From CAYNOZ01 sp964398955 (lineage in GTDB: Archaea; Methanobacteriota_B; Thermococci; Thermococcales; CAYNOZ01): a stretch of DNA of 36,378 nucleotides. Below the pieces are notes generated by a model. The model made no database searches and had not been told where the DNA came from. It saw only the letters and a program-made list of their open reading frames with translations. The position numbers and the translations under genes are program-made. Location: positions 1-36,378 of the forward strand of contig CAYNOZ010000006.1 of assembly GCA_964398955.1 (NCBI GenBank), read 5' to 3'. This document shows, piece by piece, positions 7,871-16,502 of the stretch (positions are counted from its first letter, which is position 1; every line of letters begins with the position of its first letter).

Positions 7871-9028
7871 TTACCACCATTTGTTTTTCTTGATTTGTTT
7901 TATTGCTTTTTTGAGTTTGTTTTCTGATCTGGAGAATGTGAATCTTATCCAGTTTGTTTTTTTGTTTTTGTAGAAGCTTGTTCCTGGTACGGTTGCGACT
8001 TTTGCTTGTTTTGCTAGTTTTTTGGCGAATTGTTTGTCGTTTTGTTTTTGGTTTAGGTGTTTGAAGTTTGCTATCATGTAGTAGCTTCCGTTTGGTTTTG
8101 TTGGGTTTAGGTTTGTTTCTTTTAGTCCTTGGTGTAGTATGTTTCTTCTTTTTTTGTATGTGTGATTCATTTTTTTGTAGTATGATTTTGGTAGTTCTAG
8201 TGCTTTTATTGATGCTTTTTGGAATGGTGTTGGTGCGCATATGCTTATGTAGTCATGTATTTTTCTGATTTCGTTTGATAGGTATTTGGGTGCTATTAGG
8301 AATCCTACTCTCCATCCTGTTACGCTGTAGGTTTTTGATATTCCTGTGCATAGTACTGTTCTTTGTTTTAGGTTTTTTATTTCGGTTGGACTGATATGTT
8401 CTCCTTTGTATACCATGTGTTCGTATATTTCGTCTGATATTATTATTAGGTCTTCGTCTTCTGCTAGGTCTGCTATTAGGTTTAGTTCTTTTTCTGTGAA
8501 GACTTTTCCTGTTGGGTTGTGCGGTGTGTTGAGTAGGAGTAGTTTTGAGTTTTTTGCTTGTTTTTTTAGTTGTTCTTTGTTCAGTTTTAGGTCTGTGGTT
8601 ATTTCCACTGGTTTTCCTTCGGCTTCTGATATTTGGGTTGATGGTATGTAGTTTTCGTAGGCTGGTTCGAAGTATATTACTCCGTCTCCTTTTCCTGCTA
8701 GGGCTAGGATTGATGACATTACTGCTTCGCTTGTTCCGCAGGTTATTGTTACTTCTTTTTCAGGGTCTAGGTTTAGGTTTCTCCATTTTCCGTATTTTTC
8801 CGCTACTTTTTTTCTTAGTTCTGGTAGTCCCCAGGTGATGCTGTATTGGTTGTTGTTTTGGATTGCTTTTTTTGCTTCTTCTTTCACAGATTTTGGCGTC
8901 ATTTCTTCGTCTGGGTATCCCTGTGATAGGTTTATTGCTCCGTGTTTTAATGCTTCTCTTGTCATTTTTCTTATTTCTGATTCTTCTATGTTCCGGGTTC
9001 TTGTTTTACCTAGATCAGGTTTTGACAT
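7871..9028 (-). CDS. PLP-dependent class I/II aminotransferase (aspartate aminotransferase-like)
   Basis: 385 residues, complete: the TAA at 7871-7873 lies just outside the N gap. Class I/II aminotransferase landmarks are a substrate-side GYPD loop (37-40), TCGTSEAV (96-103) for cofactor phosphate binding, NPTG (171-174), SDEIYE with Asp199 for the pyridine nitrogen, and SKTYSVTGWR with the Schiff-base Lys232. An Arg in FSRSENKL near the C-terminus is in place to bind the substrate carboxylate. Substrate specificity (Asp, aromatic or Ala) cannot be read. The start lies 8 bases after the alaS stop, so it is probably co-transcribed with alaS. Silent positions are almost exclusively A or C. Confidence 0.9.
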   Translation of the reverse strand: MSKPDLGKTRTRNIEESEIRKMTREALKHGAINLSQGYPDEEMTPKSVKEEAKKAIQNNNQYSITWGLPELRKKVAEKYGKWRNLNLDPEKEVTITCGTSEAVMSSILALAGKGDGVIYFEPAYENYIPSTQISEAEGKPVEITTDLKLNKEQLKKQAKNSKLLLLNTPHNPTGKVFTEKELNLIADLAEDEDLIIISDEIYEHMVYKGEHISPTEIKNLKQRTVLCTGISKTYSVTGWRVGFLIAPKYLSNEIRKIHDYISICAPTPFQKASIKALELPKSYYKKMNHTYKKRRNILHQGLKETNLNPTKPNGSYYMIANFKHLNQKQNDKQFAKKLAKQAKVATVPGTSFYKNKKTNWIRFTFSRSENKLKKAIKQIKKNKWW

Positions 9029-9036
9029 ATTATCAT

Positions 9037-11745
9037 CTATTTTAATTTGTTTTTACAGTAATTTAAGGCAGCTTCTACACCTTCTTCGATCTTATCAGGG
9101 TTTAATCCACCACCTTGAACCATATCTTCTTTTCCACCACCGCTTCCTCCTGTGATCTCTGTGATCTCATTCATAATAGATTCAGCATCTAACCCTCTTC
9201 TGAGAGCTTCATCCCCTACTAAGGAAACAAATCCTTCATTTGAGACTAGTATTACTACTGTATTATCTTCTTTCATCTCGAATCCCATATCTCTTAAATC
9301 ATCGGCACTTGCGTCCTCTAGTATATCCCACTTGATTTCTATTCCGGAAATCTTTTCCACATTTGCTTTTCTTAGAGAAGCTAATTCGGTTTTTAGATCA
9401 TCTATTTTCTTTCCACGTTCCTTCCATTCTTCAAAGAATTTATTAGCAGTTCTAGGTAATTGAGTTTCTTCTACTCTGAAAACATCTGCAGTATCTTGAA
9501 GTAATTCTTCTTTTTCTTGCACGCTTTCAAGTGCAGCATGTCCTGAAGCAAATTTAAGTCTTTCAATACCATCTTGCACTCTTTCAGTGTTCAATATTTT
9601 TATGAATCCTATTTCTCCGGTATCTTCTACGTGGGTGCCTCCACATGCTTCTGTGTCCCAGTCTTCAACCTTCAGTATTCTCAGTTCTTTTCCTGGAACT
9701 GGTCCTCCCTGGTATAGTCTGAATCCGTATTTCTGTTCGGCTTTTGTTCTTTCCATGTATTCGAATTCAACATTTCTTCTTTCCATGACTACTTGGTTTG
9801 CTAGTTCTTCGATTTTCTTTATTTCAGATCTTTCTATTCTTCTATGATGATTAATGTCTAGTCTTGCTGAATCTTCGCTCAGATCTGATCCTGCCTGCCA
9901 TACGTGTTCTCCAAGTACTTCTCTTGCCGCTCCCAAGATAACGTGGGTTGAGGTATGGTTTTTCATTATTCTTGATCTTCTTCTCCAGTCAATTTCTCCG
10001 TGAACTTCTTCTCCTTCTTCAAATTTTTCAACGTCTTCAACTTTGTGCAGTACTATTCCATCAGATTTCTGAACATCCAATACTTCGACGTTATTTATTT
10101 GTCCCTTGTCTGCTGGTTGTCCTCCTCCTAATGGATAAAATGCTGTTTTATTAAGTATTAACCAGTCTTGCTCTTTACCTAGTACTTCTGCTTCAAATTC
10201 TTTCATGTGCGAGTCTTTATAGTAAAGTTTTTCTGTTTCCGGGTATTCTTCTACTTTTATTGTTTCTTTTTCTTTCGTTTCTTCTTCTTTCGTTTCTTGG
10301 TCCTGCGCTAGTAATGAGAAGAAGTTATCTGGTACATCTACTTTTAGTCCGCTTCCTTCTGTTTTCTCTTTAACTACTTCTGGCATTATTCCGTGGGATT
10401 CGTAGAGAGTTTTCAGTTCTTCTAGTGGTACTTCTGTTTTTCCTTCTTCTAGTAATTCTTCTACTCTTCTATCGACTAATCTTTTTCCTTTGTCTATTGT
10501 TTCTTCATATTTTCTTTCTTCATGGTCCACCATTTCCAGTATTTCTTCTTTTCTTCTCTGAAGTTGCGGGAATCGGCTTAAGTCTTCTATTTGCCAGGCA
10601 ACTATTTCCGAAATAGGTATTTCAAGGTTTAAATCATCTAAGTATCTTGAAACTCTTCTAAGTAACATTCTAGCCAGATAACCTGTTTCTACATTTGATG
10701 GTACAACTCCATCTCCTAACATGAATGCTAGTGATTTTGTATGATCTGCGATAGCGTAAACTCTTTCATATGGTTTCATCTTTCTTTCAAGTTCTTCAGG
10801 TTCTATTCCAACTTTATTAGCTACTTTTTCTCTTAAAGATCTTAGATCTCCAACATCTTCAACATCCATCAAACCGGATAAGCGGGCGTTCTCCATCATT
10901 ATTTCATCATCAATACTAGGTATTCCAGCCTCTCTTTTCAATCTTGGAACTATTTCAGGGAAAACAGCTTCATAAGCAGTTTTAGTTCCTTGAGAAGCCC
11001 AAACATATCTTTCCAAACCGTATCCAGTATCAACAATTTTCTTTCCCATTGGAGTATAATCAGTTCCCTTAATGTTAATTATTTCTTTTTCGTTTCCCTT
11101 TGCTGTTTCATACTGCATGAAAACAAGAGTAGCTATTTCAACACCCTTATAAAGAACTTCAAAAGCAGGACCAGCATTTCCACCGCCAGCCCAAGGACTC
11201 TCCTTATAAGTAACAAGATCAGTATCAATATTCAAAGTCTTAGCAAACTCATCACAATACCTAACAGTTTGATCCATCCAATAAACATCTTCAGTAATAT
11301 TAAAAGCATGATGAGCCATCATCTCAAATATAGTGAAATGTCTACCGGATAAACCAACATTATCAATATCAGTAAACCTAATAGAAGGCTGGGAAATAGT
11401 TAAAGGATTACCAGGAGGTTCAGCTTGTTCATTAATAACCCAAGGCTGGAAATCCATAATAGAAGCACCAACTAATAAAACATCATCACGCCAACGAGGC
11501 ACAACAGGATACCTATCCATCCTCTTATGCCCATGCCCCTCAAAGAAAGATAAAAATTTATCTCTCATCTCATCCATAGTATACTCCTTATCAAATTGCG
11601 GCTCACCAATAAATTCATAATCATCACAAGGAGGATCACCACAAGTCTTCCTATCCGGGTCCTTAGTCCAGAAATACTCACCACAAGAAACACACTTCTT
11701 TCTAACGTAACCTTCATCATCAAAGAAATCTACACTCATATCCAT
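9037..11745 (-). CDS. alaS: Alanyl-tRNA synthetase
   Basis: 902 residues, the size expected for archaeal AlaRS. The N-terminus carries the archaeal Cys-rich extension (KKCVSCGEYF, then KTCGDPPC). The class II catalytic domain follows (QPSIRFTDIDNVGLSGRH region; YGLERYVWAS). The editing domain shows NHTSTH (HxxxH) and CGGTHVEDTGEIG, the zinc-binding residues that deacylate mischarged Ser-tRNA(Ala). The C-terminal oligomerisation part ends with the GGSGGGKEDMVQGGG segment typical of AlaRS. An acidic, Glu/Lys-repeating linker lies near residues 485-500. The start is ATG 11743-11745, four to five bases after GGGAT. The first ~165 codons use G/T silent sites, the rest mostly A. Confidence 0.97.
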   Translation of the reverse strand: MDMSVDFFDDEGYVRKKCVSCGEYFWTKDPDRKTCGDPPCDDYEFIGEPQFDKEYTMDEMRDKFLSFFEGHGHKRMDRYPVVPRWRDDVLLVGASIMDFQPWVINEQAEPPGNPLTISQPSIRFTDIDNVGLSGRHFTIFEMMAHHAFNITEDVYWMDQTVRYCDEFAKTLNIDTDLVTYKESPWAGGGNAGPAFEVLYKGVEIATLVFMQYETAKGNEKEIINIKGTDYTPMGKKIVDTGYGLERYVWASQGTKTAYEAVFPEIVPRLKREAGIPSIDDEIMMENARLSGLMDVEDVGDLRSLREKVANKVGIEPEELERKMKPYERVYAIADHTKSLAFMLGDGVVPSNVETGYLARMLLRRVSRYLDDLNLEIPISEIVAWQIEDLSRFPQLQRRKEEILEMVDHEERKYEETIDKGKRLVDRRVEELLEEGKTEVPLEELKTLYESHGIMPEVVKEKTEGSGLKVDVPDNFFSLLAQDQETKEEETKEKETIKVEEYPETEKLYYKDSHMKEFEAEVLGKEQDWLILNKTAFYPLGGGQPADKGQINNVEVLDVQKSDGIVLHKVEDVEKFEEGEEVHGEIDWRRRSRIMKNHTSTHVILGAAREVLGEHVWQAGSDLSEDSARLDINHHRRIERSEIKKIEELANQVVMERRNVEFEYMERTKAEQKYGFRLYQGGPVPGKELRILKVEDWDTEACGGTHVEDTGEIGFIKILNTERVQDGIERLKFASGHAALESVQEKEELLQDTADVFRVEETQLPRTANKFFEEWKERGKKIDDLKTELASLRKANVEKISGIEIKWDILEDASADDLRDMGFEMKEDNTVVILVSNEGFVSLVGDEALRRGLDAESIMNEITEITGGSGGGKEDMVQGGGLNPDKIEEGVEAALNYCKNKLK

Positions 11746-11971
11746 GATAATCCCATTTCACTAGGAATAACAACAAAAAAGTATTTTGGTAAACCTCCAC
11801 AAAAGAAGATACAAGAACAAAAAACCATAAATAAATGAATTACAAAAAAATTATAAGAAAACCAAATTAATTAGCAAAAAATTTGTTAAAAACTACAAAG
11901 AAAAAAACAGATCCTCAAATTTCATCAAATAAAATAAAAATATTTTAAATAAGTTTAAGTGAAGTGATTTT

Positions 11972-12127
11972 ATGTCTGAAGAGGGCGAAGATGAAAGAAT
12001 CCAAGAATTGAAAGACCGGGTATATAATCTTGAGAAAGAAGTCACTGTACTAAAGGATCAAATTAAGGAACTAGAAAAGAAAAAAGCCGAACTAGATGAA
12101 AGAGATGAAAATATTGGAGAATCCTAA
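11972..12127 (+). CDS. Small acidic coiled-coil protein (51 aa)
   Basis: Frame MSEEGEDERIQELK... to TAA 12125-12127. After an acidic N-terminus, residues 10-43 form a heptad-type repeat with Leu, Val and Ile at the a/d positions (LKDRV, LEKEV, LKDQI, LEKKK), which predicts a coiled coil of about five heptads. A TATA-like run (TTTTAAATAAG) lies around 11943-11953, and GAAGTGAT precedes the ATG. Small coiled-coil proteins of this kind occur widely in archaea without known function. It stands alone between the divergent alaS and the convergent geranylgeranyl reductase. Composition and periodicity support real coding, but there is no homologue I can name. Confidence 0.6.
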   Translation: MSEEGEDERIQELKDRVYNLEKEVTVLKDQIKELEKKKAELDERDENIGES

Positions 12128-12164
12128 AATCTCCACGGAAAATATCTACAAGTATTTAATTTTT

Positions 12165-13358
12165 CTATAAGGCCTCTTTTAAGGTTTTCATAATATTTTT
12201 GCGCATTAATAGATCTGGATTTTTCATTAAGGTTTTGAATAGTGGTTTATAGTCTCCTTCCGATACTTTTAGTAAGTCTTCTCTGTCATAATCTTCTTCT
12301 TTAACTGTTTCAAATATTAAATTTATATCTTCGTCGTCGAGTTTTTCTGCAGCTCTTCTAACCTCAAGAATTTTCTCTAATCTGGAACCGTGTCTTTCTC
12401 TCCATTCTTCTCCGTACTCCTCTAGCAGTTTTAAATCATCATTGTTGACAGCTTGAGCAATTTTTTTACCGGCTAATTCTCCAGATTTGAAGGCTTCATC
12501 CATTCCACCGCCATGGATTGGATTTACCTGTCTAGCAGCATCTCCTACTAGAGCAACGTTATCCACTACTAAGTCATCAACGATACCGCCGACGGGGATT
12601 CCTCCGACATTAACCTCAAGAATACTACCATCGATTCCTTGTTCTTCAATGAATTTGTCTAAATAATATTTAGCATTTTTAGGTTTATCTCCACCTATTC
12701 CAATTCCTACATTTGCCCTGTTTTCTCCTTTTGGGAATATCCATGCATATCCTCTTGGTGCGGTTTCGTCTCCGAAGTATAGGTGGATCATATCCGGATC
12801 TTCAATATTGATATTAGCCATTTCGTATTGGTAGCCTGCATCAAGGTCTTCTGTAGGTACTGAAGAGTTAATACCTGCCCATCTAGCTACTAAGGAGTCA
12901 ACTCCATCTGCTCCTACTACGATTTTACCTTCTTCGGTCCATTCATCAGATCGGGATTGTAGGTCAACTTTTACTGTGTCTTCTTCGGTTTGTTCTAGAT
13001 TTGTAGCTTCAACTCCGGCTCTTACTTCTGCACCTTCTTCTGCTGCCATTTTAGCTAAATATTTGTCAAATACTTTTCTTTCTAAAACGAACCCATTCAC
13101 TTCTTCGCTTCTTACTTCAACATCGTTTCCGTTGGGAGCGTAAATTCTAGCCCCATAAATATCTTTAGCTTTAAATTTATCTTTAATAGGAATATCATGC
13201 CTTTCAAAAGTTCCAAGACCTAAACCTTCAGCACATCTTTTTGGAGATCCTATCTCATCTTTTCTATCTATTAAAAGAACGTCTAATCCTCTTTTAGCAG
13301 CTTCCTTCGCAGTAACAGATCCACCAGGACCTGCTCCAATAACAATCAAATCACGCAT
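12165..13358 (-). CDS. Geranylgeranyl reductase family FAD protein (archaeal lipid saturation)
   Basis: 397 residues. It has the FAD-binding GAGPGG at residues 8-13, IDRKDEIGSPKRCAEG with the conserved Cys42 of archaeal geranylgeranyl reductases, the YAWIFPKG...NVG substrate-side motif, and the second FAD motif LVGDAARQVNPIHGGG. Members reduce the isoprenoid double bonds of digeranylgeranyl lipids or of quinone tails. The start overlaps the ferredoxin stop (ATGATGA); I prefer the second ATG because the GAGGTGA site would be too close to the first (13361). The immediately upstream ferredoxin fits methanogens, where such a neighbouring ferredoxin supplies electrons to this reductase. Confidence 0.92.
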   Translation of the reverse strand: MRDLIVIGAGPGGSVTAKEAAKRGLDVLLIDRKDEIGSPKRCAEGLGLGTFERHDIPIKDKFKAKDIYGARIYAPNGNDVEVRSEEVNGFVLERKVFDKYLAKMAAEEGAEVRAGVEATNLEQTEEDTVKVDLQSRSDEWTEEGKIVVGADGVDSLVARWAGINSSVPTEDLDAGYQYEMANINIEDPDMIHLYFGDETAPRGYAWIFPKGENRANVGIGIGGDKPKNAKYYLDKFIEEQGIDGSILEVNVGGIPVGGIVDDLVVDNVALVGDAARQVNPIHGGGMDEAFKSGELAGKKIAQAVNNDDLKLLEEYGEEWRERHGSRLEKILEVRRAAEKLDDEDINLIFETVKEEDYDREDLLKVSEGDYKPLFKTLMKNPDLLMRKNIMKTLKEAL

Positions 13359-13540
13359 CATTTCACCTCGTTATCCTCATATAACGCCCCAACGGGACAT
13401 ACATCAACGCAGAATCCACAATCTATACATCCTTCATGATCAATTTTCCATTCACCTGATTCTATCGCAAGAACACCGACAGGGCACACCCCGACACATG
13501 CTCCACAAGTGTAACATTCATCTTCATTAATCTTTATCAT
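13358..13540 (-). CDS. Small 2[4Fe-4S] ferredoxin
   Basis: 60 residues from ATG 13538-13540 with the site GAGGGAT; the frame continues upstream but without a ribosome binding site. Two CxxCxxCxxxCP cluster motifs are seen (CYTCGACVGVCP and CIDCGFCVDVCP), each binding a [4Fe-4S] cluster. It is translationally coupled to the downstream geranylgeranyl reductase and is its likely electron donor. It lies only 65 bases after surR and close to the Mbx complex, so it may also serve that ferredoxin-oxidising complex; this second role is inference. A TATA-like GATTTAAATTT around 13578-13588 suggests its own promoter. Confidence 0.92.
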   Translation of the reverse strand: MIKINEDECYTCGACVGVCPVGVLAIESGEWKIDHEGCIDCGFCVDVCPVGALYEDNEVK

Positions 13541-13604
13541 GAGATCCCTCAGATTTATAAAAGTCATATTCACAAATTTAAATCTTTGCCAGACAATTTT
13601 ACGA

Positions 13605-14222
13605 TCAGTTCTTTAACTTAACCTTACTATCTTCTACTTTAAGATCCACTCTTTCCTTTAGTTTATCAACTGAATTCCTTACTTCACTTTCATCAATGTT
13701 AAGATAATTACTAAGTTCTTCATAAGTGCAATCCCCCTTCAATAATAGATAATGCAGTATTATCATCTCCGGAGTTTGCCTAGTTCTCTCATCATCATAC
13801 TCATCCTTTATCCGGGACATAAGAAGATTCCTCGTACCTTCTAAGTCTGCAATTTTCTTGTACATATCATCAATTTCATCTGAAATTGACTTAAACCTCT
13901 TAATATCCTCTTCAAGATCTCCATCTTCCTCTAAGCTCTCCTTTTCAGGGATCTCATACTCATTAAAACTAGCCAGGTGTGAAGACACTACAGAAGTAAC
14001 TAATTTCGATTCAGTTATACGATAGAAAATCTTCTTCATATCCTCCTTACCTTCTTCAGGTTCAATAATTCCTTCTTCCTTCAACTTATTCAAATGCTTA
14101 GAAATTGCCGTATGAGATATTTCAAACCCTTCACTAAGAGAACTTAAATAACACTCATGGCAAGATAGTCTACTTAAAATTTTACGCCTTGTCTCATTTC
14201 CAATTATATTAAATATATCCAT
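13605..14222 (-). CDS. surR: SurR-like sulfur-responsive transcriptional regulator
   Basis: 205 residues. The N-terminal ArsR-type winged helix begins MDIFNIIGNETRRKIL and continues LSCHECYLSSLS, where Cys21 and Cys24 match the CxxC redox switch of Pyrococcus furiosus SurR (Cys23 and Cys26 in LTCMECYFSLLS). The recognition part ISHTAISKHLNKLKEEGII follows, then an acidic and coiled-coil middle, and a second C-terminal winged helix (IILHYLLLKGDCTYEELSNYLN), again as in SurR. In Thermococcales, reduced SurR binds DNA, and oxidation of the CxxC by sulfur releases it. The gene starts 21 bases after the last mbx gene with a good AGGTGA site, so it is probably the last gene of that operon. Orthology is judged from remembered sequence, not alignment. 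Confidence 0.85.
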   Translation of the reverse strand: MDIFNIIGNETRRKILSRLSCHECYLSSLSEGFEISHTAISKHLNKLKEEGIIEPEEGKEDMKKIFYRITESKLVTSVVSSHLASFNEYEIPEKESLEEDGDLEEDIKRFKSISDEIDDMYKKIADLEGTRNLLMSRIKDEYDDERTRQTPEMIILHYLLLKGDCTYEELSNYLNIDESEVRNSVDKLKERVDLKVEDSKVKLKN

Positions 14223-14243
14223 AATTTCACCTAAAATTAATAT

Positions 14244-14801
14244 CTAATCATCTGACATATAATTCAAGATCTTAAATTCAAATTCTTCCCCATTCCTAAA
14301 AGTGTACTTAACTTTTCCATCATCAAACTTCTCAATTTCTTTCAGCGGATGTACATCATCATCCATACCTTTTAACTTTTCCTTAGGAACTGGAACCCAA
14401 TCAAATAATTCTAACTGCTCCTCATTCCAATCTGTCGTTAAAATATAATTCTCAATAGATCCTAAAGCATTAGTTGGGCAAACATCTACACAGAACTGGC
14501 AGAAAGTGCATCTACCGTAATCAATTTTAGGATGCAACTTGTCTTCACCCTCAATATCAGTCATCTCAATAGCCCTAGCCGGACAAACACGACTACACAT
14601 CCTACAACCAATACATGTATCCCAGTTCAAGCTATGAAAACCTCTGTAATCCTGAGCAGTATCAGTATCCTCATCAGGAATTTCAATAGTGATCGGATCC
14701 TTAAACAAATACTTCAAAGACTTCCAAGGCTTAAAATAATTCGAATCCTTATCAACCCTCCTAGAAGTCTTCATCTTAACTTCAGAATCATTCTCCGACA
14801 T
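14244..14801 (-). CDS. mbxN: Mbx/Mbs complex subunit N, NuoI-like 2[4Fe-4S] protein
   Basis: 185 residues. Two ferredoxin motifs, CIGCRMCSRVCP and CTFCQFCVDVCP (about residues 63-108), bind the two [4Fe-4S] clusters that carry electrons from ferredoxin to the NuoB-like subunit. The N-terminal region (FKPWKSLKYLFKDPITIEIP) resembles the membrane-surface segment of NuoI/MbhN. The ATG follows GGTGATTAG, and the gene begins 4 bases after mbxL. A C-terminal extension of about 60 residues, rich in Asp, Glu and Lys, has no cluster ligands. It is the last structural gene of the 13-gene complex. Confidence 0.9.
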   Translation of the reverse strand: MSENDSEVKMKTSRRVDKDSNYFKPWKSLKYLFKDPITIEIPDEDTDTAQDYRGFHSLNWDTCIGCRMCSRVCPARAIEMTDIEGEDKLHPKIDYGRCTFCQFCVDVCPTNALGSIENYILTTDWNEEQLELFDWVPVPKEKLKGMDDDVHPLKEIEKFDDGKVKYTFRNGEEFEFKILNYMSDD

Positions 14802-14805
14802 CTAA

Positions 14806-15981
14806 TCACCTATCTATATCAGGAGGACAATTACCAAGACTTGCTAAAATAACCGGAGCATCAGCAATAGTCTCCCCTGTAACCATATCCTCCAAAACTC
14901 TAATACCATGAGAAATACTAGGACCTCGGATCTGAACCCTATAAGGAGTATTCTGACCATCACTAACTACGTAAGCACCAAAATCTCCAATCGTAGCCTC
15001 AACATGAGAGTAAGAATCACCCTTAGGAACCTCCATATCAGGCAAACTACCAACCTCCGAATCATAAATCTGATGCTCGCCAGAAGGAGGCCCAATATCT
15101 AATAACTGTTTAAGAATATATAGATCTTCCTCCAATTCAAACCTTCTAATCAAAGTTCTTGAGAGAGCATCTCCCCTCTCTAGAGTCGGAACCTCAAAAT
15201 CTAGATTTGAATAATAAAGATAAGGATCATCTTTCCTAACATCGCTTTCAACTCCAGTCGCCCTAAGATTCGGACCTGTAACCCCTTCATCTAAAGCATA
15301 CTCTTTATCCATAACTCCAATACCTTTCAATCTTTTATGAGCTATGTAATTTTCAAATAGTATGTCATCAAATTCACTTAACTTATCTTCAATATACTCT
15401 ACAGTCTCTTCTAACTCATCTAACCATTTTTCATCAGGAATATCTCTTCTAACTCCTCCAGGAACGTTATAAATATGATAAACTCTTCCACCAGTCAATC
15501 TTTCAAAAGAAGCTAAAATTCTTTCTCTATAAGCAGCAGCCCAATTCCCAGCAGTGTAAACACCTAATTTGAAAGCCATATTCATAAACCAGAACAGGTA
15601 ATGACTTACTCTAGCCATCTCCAAAACTGTGGTTCTTATCCACTGAGCTCTTTCAGGAACATCCCAACCCATTAACTCATCTACAGCCATAGAGTAAACT
15701 GCTTCAGGAACATCAGGTTCTGGAACACAGGTCCTAAGTAATAATGCTACATTTGCATGCCATGGCCTATGCTCTGAAAGTCTTTCAAATCCCCTATGAA
15801 GGAAACCTGGATTAGCGATAGCCTTATCTACTCTATGCCCATCCATTTTAAGTATTAAACTGAAATTCTCTGTTGCCATGTGCTGCGGACCGAAGAATAA
15901 TTCATAAGTATTCTTTTCCAGTGGTAGTAATTCCATGCCATTTTCTCTTGCTTCTTTAGCTAATTCATCTTCTTCAACCAT
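14806..15981 (-). CDS. mbxL: Mbx/Mbs complex subunit L, NuoD-like large subunit lacking a full [NiFe] site
   Basis: 391 residues. It opens with ELFFGPQHMATENF and shows GFLHRGFERL, both hallmarks of the NuoD/group 4 hydrogenase large subunit. At the first metal-ligand position, hydrogenases have RxCGxC; here it reads RTCVPE (Cys85, Glu88). At the C-terminus, hydrogenases have DPCxxC; here it reads GNCPPDIDR (Cys385, Asp388). One Cys of each pair is therefore kept and the other replaced by an acidic residue. This rules out a normal four-Cys [NiFe] centre and fits the Mbx/Mbs (sulfane reductase) branch. The chain ends at the DR dipeptide near the usual processing site, with no removable extension. 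Confidence 0.9.
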   Translation of the reverse strand: MVEEDELAKEARENGMELLPLEKNTYELFFGPQHMATENFSLILKMDGHRVDKAIANPGFLHRGFERLSEHRPWHANVALLLRTCVPEPDVPEAVYSMAVDELMGWDVPERAQWIRTTVLEMARVSHYLFWFMNMAFKLGVYTAGNWAAAYRERILASFERLTGGRVYHIYNVPGGVRRDIPDEKWLDELEETVEYIEDKLSEFDDILFENYIAHKRLKGIGVMDKEYALDEGVTGPNLRATGVESDVRKDDPYLYYSNLDFEVPTLERGDALSRTLIRRFELEEDLYILKQLLDIGPPSGEHQIYDSEVGSLPDMEVPKGDSYSHVEATIGDFGAYVVSDGQNTPYRVQIRGPSISHGIRVLEDMVTGETIADAPVILASLGNCPPDIDR

Positions 15982-15989
15982 TTTCTCAC

Positions 15990-16502
15990 CTAAATCACAT
16001 AATTATTTTTATTTTCGTCGTATCTATCCAGGTTCTTGTATTTCTTTTTAGCATATTCTAGCATGTCGAAATCCTTTCTATGAGGATGTTTATCCATTTC
16101 AGGTCCGTCTAGTATCCATGGCATTTCTATTTTTTCGTTTCCACTAAATTTTATGCCGTAGAAATCATGAGCATCTCTTTCATAGGTTTCGGCAACGGGG
16201 AAGATATCTTTTACAGTTGAGATTTCAGGTGTTTCTTCTCTTGGAATTTCTACTTTAGTGAATGCGTGAATTTTATGGGTGTGGCTCCAGATCTGGTATA
16301 CTAATTCAAATTTTTCTTCTTTAACCCAATCAACTACGGTTATTTGCATTAAGGATTCGAAGTTGTTATTTTTTAGTTTTCTTAGGAATTCTGTTATTCT
16401 GTCTGATGGTATGTGGAATTCGATTCTTTTTTCTCTTTTTACTTCTCCTTCTGCATATGATGTTTTTTCTGTTATTTTTTGGACTATTTCTTTTTCAGCC
16501 AT
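15990..16502 (-). CDS. mbxK: Mbx/Mbs complex subunit K, NuoC-like
   Basis: 170 residues from ATG 16500-16502 (MAEKEIVQK); an open frame extends further upstream but only within mbxJ. The body has the NuoC fold signature: VDWVKEEKFELVYQIWS, then PREETPEISTVKDIFPVAETYERDAHDFYGI and a terminal HPHRKDF. NuoC-type subunits bind the D/L subunit and complete the peripheral arm without carrying a cofactor. The start overlaps the 3' end of mbxJ by 19 bases. mbxL follows after 8 bases. Confidence 0.9.
   Translation of the reverse strand: MAEKEIVQKITEKTSYAEGEVKREKRIEFHIPSDRITEFLRKLKNNNFESLMQITVVDWVKEEKFELVYQIWSHTHKIHAFTKVEIPREETPEISTVKDIFPVAETYERDAHDFYGIKFSGNEKIEMPWILDGPEMDKHPHRKDFDMLEYAKKKYKNLDRYDENKNNYVI

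Noticed and set aside
7647..8240. Minus-strand frame running through the N gap
   Set aside because: It lies out of frame within the aminotransferase gene, and the unknown bases keep it open artificially. Only the part left of the gap might be real.
14806..15981. Functional energy-converting [NiFe] hydrogenase (Ech or Mbh)
   Set aside because: Two of the four metal-binding Cys are replaced, there are two antiporter subunits, and no maturation genes are nearby.
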